Positions 6,855-11,934 of a stretch of 11,934 nt of DNA are shown here, piece by piece. The stretch is from positions 1 through 11,934 of the forward strand of contig CAMPJV010000050.1 of assembly GCA_946886975.1 (NCBI GenBank), written 5' to 3'. Source of the stretch: an uncultured Taibaiella sp. Lineage in GTDB: Bacteria > Bacteroidota > Bacteroidia > Chitinophagales > Chitinophagaceae. The notes below the pieces were generated by a model. The model saw only the letters and a list, made by a program, of their open reading frames with translations. It had not been told where the DNA came from and did no database searches. Within the stretch, counting starts at the first letter, position 1, and each line of letters opens with the position of its first letter. The translations under genes and the position numbers were made by a program.

Positions 6855-7847
6855 ATGTACAGTTTTGAGAAGGTGACTTCACAATATATTGATAAAATAA
6901 ACGCTGCAACCTTTACAGATATTGCACTGGAACTCTTCCACTATCAGTACACCCACAATAGTGTTTACAGACGCTATGCTGAGGCTTTGAATATTTTACC
7001 TGAGGCGGTGACAGACCTCCGTTCCATACCCTATCTTCCAGTTTCTTTCTTCAAAACACATGATATCACCAGCAGAGCTTCGATTCCGCCGGAGTTGCTC
7101 TTCGAAAGCAGCGGAACAACCGGGGAATCTCCAAGCAGACACATGATCTACAATCCACAACTATATGAAGCGTCACTACTAACCGCCTTCAGGAAGTTCT
7201 ACGGTGACCCGGACGGCCTTACCATACTTGCTCTCCTTCCGTCTTATCTGGAAAGAAAGAATGCTTCTCTGGTTCACATGGCAGAAGTACTGATGAAAAA
7301 TAGTGACCAAACATTTAACGGCTTTTACCTGAATGAGTGGGACAAGCTTTCAGATACACTACAGCAGTTGGAGGACAAACGCCAGCCCACCCTTCTTCTT
7401 GGAGTTACGTTTGCCTTGCTGGATTTTGCTGCAGCGTCGCGCTTAACGCTGAAGCATACCATAGTAATGGAAACCGGTGGCATGAAGGGCAGGCGACAAG
7501 AATGGACCAGAAAACAGGTGCATGAATACCTGAAGAGCAGATGGCAGTTGGAACAGGTTCATTCTGAATATGGAATGACCGAAATGCTTTCGCAAGCCTA
7601 TGCTAAAGAAGATGGAATTTTCAGGTGTGCGGACTCAATGAAGGTGTTTGTAAGAGATCTAAATGATCCATTTGATATAAATGACCGTGGAGATGGCTGC
7701 CTAAACATAATAGATCTCGCTAATGTAGACTCCTGCGCCTTTTTAGCTACCGAAGATCTAGGAACCATTCATAGTGACGGGAGCTTTGAAGTCTTTGGCC
7801 GGATGGACCATGCCACACTCAGAGGCTGCAGCCTTATGACTGCCTGA
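6855..7847 (+). CDS. LuxE-type acyl-protein synthetase (acyl-adenylating enzyme), orphan
   Basis: ATG 6855 gives 330 residues. The frame is open back to 6765, but that extension would cover the signal-peptide codons of the divergent lipoprotein, so 6855 is preferred. The protein has the AMP-binding signature ESSGTTGES (residues 84-92), the METGGMKGRR core (205-214), the adenylate-binding SEYGMTEM (237-244), and FGRMDHATLRGC near the end. This matches the LuxE acyl-protein synthetase family, ANL-superfamily relatives that activate a fatty acid with ATP and hold it on a cysteine. In luminous bacteria that cysteine lies close to the C terminus. Cys325, six residues from the C terminus here, is a candidate. 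The neighbours lack LuxC, LuxD and luciferase genes, so the role is not bioluminescence and the acyl acceptor is unknown. Bacteroidota often carry such stand-alone copies. Confidence 0.9.
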   Translation: MYSFEKVTSQYIDKINAATFTDIALELFHYQYTHNSVYRRYAEALNILPEAVTDLRSIPYLPVSFFKTHDITSRASIPPELLFESSGTTGESPSRHMIYNPQLYEASLLTAFRKFYGDPDGLTILALLPSYLERKNASLVHMAEVLMKNSDQTFNGFYLNEWDKLSDTLQQLEDKRQPTLLLGVTFALLDFAAASRLTLKHTIVMETGGMKGRRQEWTRKQVHEYLKSRWQLEQVHSEYGMTEMLSQAYAKEDGIFRCADSMKVFVRDLNDPFDINDRGDGCLNIIDLANVDSCAFLATEDLGTIHSDGSFEVFGRMDHATLRGCSLMTA

Positions 7848-7932
7848 TTCTCGGACAATAAAAAATTAGTAGCAAGCTCGTCAGTGGCACAGTCTTGTTT
7901 GTCCCTAAGCAACCGCATAAAACAGCGCAATC

Positions 7933-8127
7933 ATGGAAAAGAAAGAAATAAAAGAAACGCATAGCGTAGAGCGATCAGATGACGGAAGTGAATATCAGGA
8001 ATCCTCGGAACGTACTGTGGAAACAAGCAAAACCTCTTCGACTGAGGCTGACGATACACCGAAGAAAAAAAAGGTAGAGATCATAGAAGAAACAACGACA
8101 GAAACCACTACGGACGAAGACCTGTAA
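7933..8127 (+). CDS. Small acidic, apparently disordered protein (64 aa)
   Basis: ATG 7933 to TAA encodes 64 residues almost entirely of Glu, Lys, Ser, Thr and Asp, with no Trp, Phe, Cys or Met after the start. A basic KKKKVE patch (residues 44-49) is followed by a Thr/Glu tail (EETTTETTTDEDL). This composition predicts no stable fold. No signal peptide or membrane segment is visible. The gene stands alone in an 85 bp plus 33 bp setting between the LuxE-like gene and a convergent small gene. I do not recognise the family. The low complexity means chance conservation searches would be unreliable, and whether it is translated is unproven, though it has no competing frame across its length. Confidence 0.6.
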   Translation: MEKKEIKETHSVERSDDGSEYQESSERTVETSKTSSTEADDTPKKKKVEIIEETTTETTTDEDL

Positions 8128-8160
8128 CTGAATCTGAGCAGATATTGATGGTGTTGAAGA

Positions 8161-8388
8161 CTAGTTTGGGTTGATCATATCGTCAATATCTGCCTGTTCA
8201 TCTTCATTTGCTATTTTAATGACGATGTCTGAGAGTCTTCCAAATATCTTTCTCTGCGCTACCTGCAGGTATTCCTCAGCCTTTTCATTCTCTTCCTGTT
8301 CATTTTCGTCATATCCCTCCCGCACACTCTCAATAAAAGTTAATAGCGCCATCATGTCTGCTGGTGTCAGTAAATTGAGTTTGCTCAT
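8161..8388 (-). CDS. Small acidic helical protein of unknown function (75 aa)
   Basis: ATG at 8386-8388 encodes 75 residues. It appears largely helical: LTPADMMALLTFIESVREGY, a very acidic stretch (DENEQEENEKAEEYL), then VAQRKIFGRLSDIVIKIANEDEQADIDDMINPN. The composition argues for a soluble cytoplasmic protein. No motif or named family is recognised. The opposite strand has a frame of similar length (8171-8401) but its product is a serine- and cysteine-rich antisense translation, so the leftward reading is preferred. It lies 48 bp downstream of where the AraC-type regulator's coding region begins on the same strand's far side, with the regulator's stop at 8437, and could be co-transcribed with it. 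Confidence 0.65.
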   Translation of the reverse strand: MSKLNLLTPADMMALLTFIESVREGYDENEQEENEKAEEYLQVAQRKIFGRLSDIVIKIANEDEQADIDDMINPN

Positions 8389-8436
8389 TGGCGGTGTTTA
8401 AGTACAATATACTAAGTGGGGCTAACAATTCTGTAT

Positions 8437-9297
8437 TTATACTATTTCAATTTGCCCTTTCCTGAATGCAACGGCTGTTATACCGGCATTTGCTTTAAAA
8501 AACCGGTTGAAGTAAGAGGGATCTTCAAAACCTAGAAAGTATCCAATTTCCTTTGCACTATAGTCTGCATTGTGCAGCAACCTTTTTGCCTCTAGTAATA
8601 CACGGTCGCGGATATACTGTCCCGCGCTAATCCCTGCGTTAGCTTTACATACCAGATTGAGCTTTTTCTCGGTAATGCAGAGGGCGGACGCGAAGAATGC
8701 CGGATGCCGCTCGACCCTGTAATGCTTTTCCACCAGCGTTCTGTATTGCATAAACAACTCCTGGTCCTTTGACGGCGTTATTTTCTTTTCAACCTCAAAT
8801 AAAGCTTTACACTTCAAAAGTATCAGCTGAAGGTATGCCCTGATTACTTCGACATTTTTATTCGTTTCTGTTTCGGTCTTTAGTTGCTGGAGAATCATTT
8901 CAAACACAGCAAATTCCTGCCTCTGCAGTTCCATTACAGGCAGCACTGTGTTGTTGTGAAGAAATGGAAAGGTGTAAAGGTCCTCCCTATTGGAGCCGTT
9001 GCAATAGTAAAACTCACGGCTAAACAATACAATTACACCGTACGACTCAGCTGACCGGTTCATCAGGTGGACCTGGCCCGGCGAAATGAAGTGTACGCTA
9101 CTGGGTTTGACCGGGACCTCGTTAAAATCTATGGTATGAGTCCCGCCACCTTTCTGAAAGAAGAATATCTCGTGATAGTTGTGTCGGTGAGGAAGAGTCG
9201 TGTCGTAACCTGATCCTGCATTCAGAGGAATGAACCTGAATGGTATGCTGTCCTTACTGTCTTTCTGGAAATCGTGTATTGGTATTATTTGGGACAA
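8437..9297 (-). CDS. AraC-family transcriptional regulator with cupin sensor domain
   Basis: The frame encodes 286 residues from TTG at 9295-9297. No in-frame ATG occurs between that TTG and the upstream stop, and the first internal ATG (residue 79) would cut into the sensor domain. Residues 20-100 form an AraC_binding cupin (LPHRHNYHEIFFFQKGGGTHTIDF, then HFISPGQVHLM), which usually binds a small ligand. Residues 185-283 form the two helix-turn-helix DNA-binding domain (FFASALCITEKKLNLVCK; then AKEIGYFLGFEDPSYFNRFFKANAG). The GFEDPSYFNRFFK signature is diagnostic. Members regulate nearby or remote metabolic genes, often activating them. The target is not evident from its neighbours. A -7-like TATCTTTC occurs on the minus strand at 9321-9328, overlapping the small palindrome TTTCC-TTA-GGAAA. 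The signal that sets expression is unknown. Confidence 0.94.
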   Translation of the reverse strand: MSQIIPIHDFQKDSKDSIPFRFIPLNAGSGYDTTLPHRHNYHEIFFFQKGGGTHTIDFNEVPVKPSSVHFISPGQVHLMNRSAESYGVIVLFSREFYYCNGSNREDLYTFPFLHNNTVLPVMELQRQEFAVFEMILQQLKTETETNKNVEVIRAYLQLILLKCKALFEVEKKITPSKDQELFMQYRTLVEKHYRVERHPAFFASALCITEKKLNLVCKANAGISAGQYIRDRVLLEAKRLLHNADYSAKEIGYFLGFEDPSYFNRFFKANAGITAVAFRKGQIEIV

Positions 9298-9388
9298 GGT
9301 CTCTGCTGGTGTTTCCTTAGGAAAGATACAGCAAAACCTCGAGCATCAGCACGCGCGACAGCAGGTTTCGGTCTACAACATGTTTATT

Positions 9389-9730
9389 CTATAACTCCAG
9401 TGCCAGCACTTTTCCGCTTTGCCTGATCAATTCAGAATGATGCTCTTCTACGTAAGTCTCAAGGTTTATGGTAAAAACTTCCGTGCTGCACTGCTGCGAC
9501 CTCACGACCAGCAATACAGTGTGCAGTAGTCCTCTATAAAATTTCAGAGATTTTGCTGCATCCCCAGTGCTCTTGTACTCCTTTAAAAATTTGTGCTGGT
9601 TGATCCCATCTAACGGAGCAACGACGAGTGCGTCTATGAAACCAATGTTTCTCCAGCCTCTCCTTAGTTGGTTACCGATAAGATACTTGTAGTCTTTACA
9701 AGCCTGTCGTGCCTGGTCGTATGTATACAT
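9389..9730 (-). CDS. Protein of unknown function (113 aa)
   Basis: ATG at 9728-9730 gives 113 residues starting MYTYDQARQACKDYKYLIG. The frame is open upstream to 9838 with ATG codons at 9754 and 9838, but those 24-108 additional bases contain a strong palindrome and give a sequence unlike a coding N terminus, so I choose 9730. It has helical, weakly amphipathic segments (ARQACKDYKYLIGNQL; HSELIRQSGKVLALEL) around a probable beta core (IGFIDALVVAP; TVLLVVRS). No signal peptide, catalytic motif or named family is recognised. The neighbours (regulator downstream, helicase upstream) give no clear clue, although the gene reads in the same direction as both. Confidence 0.68.
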   Translation of the reverse strand: MYTYDQARQACKDYKYLIGNQLRRGWRNIGFIDALVVAPLDGINQHKFLKEYKSTGDAAKSLKFYRGLLHTVLLVVRSQQCSTEVFTINLETYVEEHHSELIRQSGKVLALEL

Positions 9731-9795
9731 AAGAAACGTTTGAACAGAACACATTGCAATAAAATCGTACCCATGGGAGAAGAAACATAATGTGC

Positions 9796-9821
9796 TGGCA
9801 GGCAATGATCCATGCCTGCCA
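9796..9821. other. Perfect inverted repeat in the gap upstream of the 113-aa gene
   Basis: TGGCAGGCA (9796-9804) and TGCCTGCCA (9813-9821) are exact reverse complements of 9 bp around the 8 nt spacer ATGATCCA. Neither strand has a U-run directly after it, so a simple terminator is unlikely. It could be an operator for a dimeric regulator or an RNA hairpin in the leader of the 113-aa gene, whose start is 66 bp away. Confidence 0.6.
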
Positions 9822-9830
9822 AATATCCAA

Positions 9831-9849
9831 CTTCCCAATTTTGGGGAAG
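9831..9849. other. Hairpin and IS-end-like DNA in the 9731-9958 gap
   Basis: CTTCCC at 9831-9836 pairs with GGGAAG at 9844-9849 around a 7 nt loop, and GGGG/CCCC (9843-9846, 9850-9853) can form an alternative fold. The rest of the 228 bp gap holds no gene I can support. At 9861-9897 the plus strand reads GAAACTGTGTCTAAAAAGGG and then GTTGAACTGACAAATTT, which resembles the terminal repeats of some transposable elements, but no partner end or transposase is present. Part of the gap may help end helicase transcription. Confidence 0.35.
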
Positions 9850-9958
9850 CCCCTACTCAGGAAACTGTGTCTAAAAAGGGGTTGAACTGACAAATTTATG
9901 GAGTGGCCACAGAAGGGTTTAAGATCACCGTGAGCGAAAGCTAATAGTTGACCTCACC

Positions 9959-11934
9959 TCAATCGGCCGGGATCGTACCGTTCTCCTCATGCTCCATTTG
10001 CAGCAGCACCGCTCTTATTTCCGGATAAGAGAATGTGTTTCCAAGCGCAGCTCTGATAGCTCCAGCATTTCGCTCCGAACTGTGTTTAATTGCATTTCGA
10101 ATTGCTAGCTCAGTTTCTTCGCTTACCAGTTGTCTCAGGCTCACCTCCCCGGTAGCCACAAAAGAAACAAGATGGCCCTCAATCGTGCTTGTTGCAAGGG
10201 CTCGCTCACTCGCTATTTCTTCTATTGTCTTTCCCTCATGCAACATTTCAAGGCTGATCATCCTGCTTTCTCCTTTTTTTACGTCAGCTTTCTGTTCCAC
10301 TATCTGAGTTCCTGTTCCTATTCTCATCGACATCTGATAGGAGCTTAGCAATGCTGTTACCTGTTTGCCCTCCTGCATTCCTACAACCAGGTGTACTGCA
10401 TGCTCCAACTGAAGTTTTTTTCTCGACAATAATAGCTTAAGCCCATCAAGTGCCTTCAGGTACTTCTTTACCTTACTCTTCACCCTTGTCTCATCATAGT
10501 GCTTTTGGCAAGGATTGAGCAATTGCTCATCTATTTCTTTGGCAAAGTAGAGACTTGCTGCCTTCACTCTTTCAGCTAGCTGCTGATATCCATCACCCTC
10601 TGCAGTCGCGGACAGCTGCCTCAACTGGGTGGTGAATCGCTCTCCTATTGCTCCTAGTTTCATTACCCTGCGCAATATCGAAGCCGACAACTCTACGGCA
10701 TCGGCCTGGTTAGGAAGCCGCAGATCTGAGTAGGAGGCGTGATGATCCTTAAATGCCTGGCTCAGCTTTATCCAGTTGAAACTATCAGCGAGCTTCAGCA
10801 TTATGTATTCTTTCTGGGCGCTAAGCAATTCTCGTTCCAGTTCGCCCTGCGTCACCTCCATTCTGCCAAAGGAAACTATCCGTGGATCCGTCTGTATCGC
10901 TGCACGCGTGATCTCCGATGCCAGTACCAGGCCGTTTAACGAGGTAAGTCGGCTCAGAGCTACATAAACTTGTCCTGGTGCAAAGGATTGCCCTGCATCT
11001 ACTATGGCTTTTTCAAACGTCAGCCCCTGACTTTTGTGTATGGTCACAGCCCATGCAAGCCTTATAGGAAATTGCTTATATGAACCCAACTCCTCCTCTA
11101 TTATCGTGTCAGCAGGCTCATTATACGCGTATCGGATGTTCCGCCAGGTTTCATGTTCCAGTTGCAGCTCGTCATTGGATCCCGGGAACCTTATGTATAT
11201 CTCCTTATCCTTTATCCTGCTTACAATCCCAATTTTGCCGTTGTAATATCTCCTCTGATCTCCTTTATCATTCCGGATAAACATGATCTGTGCCCCTACT
11301 TTCAACGTCATACTCTTTTCAGCCGGTAGCGCTTTCTCATTGAACTCTCCCGTCACCTCCCCTTCAAAGGTAAAGGGATCTCCATGCAGCATTGCCAGCG
11401 CCTGCTGATTTATCTTATCTGCCTTGAAGTTGTGCGAGGTGAGCAGTATATAACCTTCATCCGGATCGGGATAAAAGAAGGGGTCGTAGTATTTCTGGAG
11501 TATCCGGAGGTCTTCATCTGTCGCCTCATTATTTCTTATGTTGTTTAGCAGATCTATGAACGCTACATCACTTTGCCTGTAAATTTTGTCCAGTTCTATA
11601 CATAACGGGCTCGACTCTTTAATCACCAGCGCATCAAAGAAGAACATGGTTCGGTAATACTGGCTGAGGAAGGTCCATTCATCATTGCTTACTACCGGCG
11701 GCAACTGGTACAGGTCACCAATGTAGAGCACCTGCACACCCCCAAACGGCGTATCCAACTTCTTCCTCACATGCCGCAGTATCCCGTCCATTGCGTCGAG
11801 CAGATCTGCTCTCAGCATAGAAACTTCGTCTACTATCAGCAGTTCCATCTCCTCCAGGAGCTGGCGTTTTTCCCTGTTCAGCCGCATATTCTTGAGCAGT
11901 GTGTACAGATCAGTACCTTGGGATGGAGCAGTAC
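9959..11934 (-). CDS. PIF1/RecD-like superfamily 1B DNA helicase with long C-terminal extension (5' end outside window)
   Basis: The frame is open past the window end; in-frame codons before the Met at 11885-11887 read SQGTDLYTLLKN, a usual continuation of this family. Numbering from that Met, motif II is LLIVDEVSM (17-24, Walker B), motif III GDLYQLPP (57-64), motif IV region DKIYRQSD (100-107), motif V VTIHKSQGLTFEKAIVD (281-297) and motif VI GQVYVALSRLTSLNGL (305-320). These are the superfamily 1B helicase signatures, so this is an ATP-driven 5'-3' DNA unwinding enzyme. Walker A lies outside the window. Residues 345-500 are helical, and about 545-640 look like a HTH_40-type winged-helix domain (EMLHEGKTIEEIASERALATSTIEGHL), common in Bacteroidota helicases of this group. 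The order suggests a housekeeping role in DNA repair or replication. It is the last gene in the leftward run. Confidence 0.92.
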   Translation of the reverse strand, partial: TAPSQGTDLYTLLKNMRLNREKRQLLEEMELLIVDEVSMLRADLLDAMDGILRHVRKKLDTPFGGVQVLYIGDLYQLPPVVSNDEWTFLSQYYRTMFFFDALVIKESSPLCIELDKIYRQSDVAFIDLLNNIRNNEATDEDLRILQKYYDPFFYPDPDEGYILLTSHNFKADKINQQALAMLHGDPFTFEGEVTGEFNEKALPAEKSMTLKVGAQIMFIRNDKGDQRRYYNGKIGIVSRIKDKEIYIRFPGSNDELQLEHETWRNIRYAYNEPADTIIEEELGSYKQFPIRLAWAVTIHKSQGLTFEKAIVDAGQSFAPGQVYVALSRLTSLNGLVLASEITRAAIQTDPRIVSFGRMEVTQGELERELLSAQKEYIMLKLADSFNWIKLSQAFKDHHASYSDLRLPNQADAVELSASILRRVMKLGAIGERFTTQLRQLSATAEGDGYQQLAERVKAASLYFAKEIDEQLLNPCQKHYDETRVKSKVKKYLKALDGLKLLLSRKKLQLEHAVHLVVGMQEGKQVTALLSSYQMSMRIGTGTQIVEQKADVKKGESRMISLEMLHEGKTIEEIASERALATSTIEGHLVSFVATGEVSLRQLVSEETELAIRNAIKHSSERNAGAIRAALGNTFSYPEIRAVLLQMEHEENGTIPAD

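Noticed and set aside
7824..7837. Palindrome AGGCTGCAGCCT near the 3' end of the LuxE-like gene
   Set aside because: It lies in coding sequence (the GCS codons region), has no loop and no following U-tract, so it is not a credible terminator.
8171..8401. Rightward 76-codon frame opposite the 75-aa gene
   Set aside because: Its product is a Ser/Cys-rich antisense reading of acidic codons. The leftward protein has a more normal composition.
9313..9325. Possible terminator TTTCC-TTA-GGAAA between the 113-aa gene and the regulator
   Set aside because: The stem is only 5 bp with a weak A/T composition and no U-run. It is treated as a possible operator instead.
9696..9893. Leftward 65-codon frame from a TTG through the palindrome
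   Set aside because: It overlaps the 113-aa gene in another frame, crosses two hairpins and the IS-like sequence, and has no recognisable features.
10035..11280. Several rightward frames opposite the helicase gene
   Set aside because: The helicase frame carries ordered superfamily motifs through this region, and the opposite frames are shadows.

Overview
The window looks like chromosomal DNA from a member of the Bacteroidota, most plausibly a Chitinophagaceae-like soil or water bacterium. The evidence is a secreted M36 metallopeptidase with a type IX secretion (T9SS) type A C-terminal sorting domain, short lipoproteins with Cys lipoboxes, a lack of Shine-Dalgarno sequences before most starts, and several sequences like the Bacteroidota -7 box (TAnnTTTG). 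The genus is an inference. I see no tRNA, rRNA, CRISPR array, intact insertion sequence or phage gene.

Left part (1-1121): the window opens inside the last 57 residues of a rightward gene ending in a plant-type 2Fe-2S ferredoxin domain. A hairpin separates it from a leftward pair: a repeat-rich lipoprotein and an 83-residue unknown protein. A strong hairpin at 1076-1099 ends the next leftward gene.

Centre left (1122-4740): a 973-residue secreted M36 (fungalysin-type) metallopeptidase runs leftward. Divergent from it is a 2H phosphoesterase of the 2'-5' RNA ligase family, whose 3' end overlaps the next gene by 7 nt.

Centre (4734-7847): a WaaE/KdtX-like family 2 glycosyltransferase (leftward) and a NodB-type polysaccharide deacetylase (rightward) diverge from a 110 bp gap, a plausible cell-surface glycan pair. 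The deacetylase stop abuts, with no gap, the stop of a convergent small lipoprotein. That lipoprotein diverges, across only 22 bp, from an orphan LuxE-type acyl-protein synthetase.

Right part (7933-11934): two small acidic proteins of unknown function (one apparently disordered), an AraC-family regulator that seems to start at TTG, a 113-residue unknown protein preceded by a palindrome-rich 228 bp gap, and a PIF1/RecD-like helicase with a long C-terminal extension whose N terminus lies beyond the window.

Most of this is ordinary housekeeping or envelope content packed tightly in alternating orientations. I do not see a convincing new multi-gene system. The most open items are the orphan LuxE-like enzyme, the repeat lipoprotein, and the hairpin-rich gap at 9731-9958.
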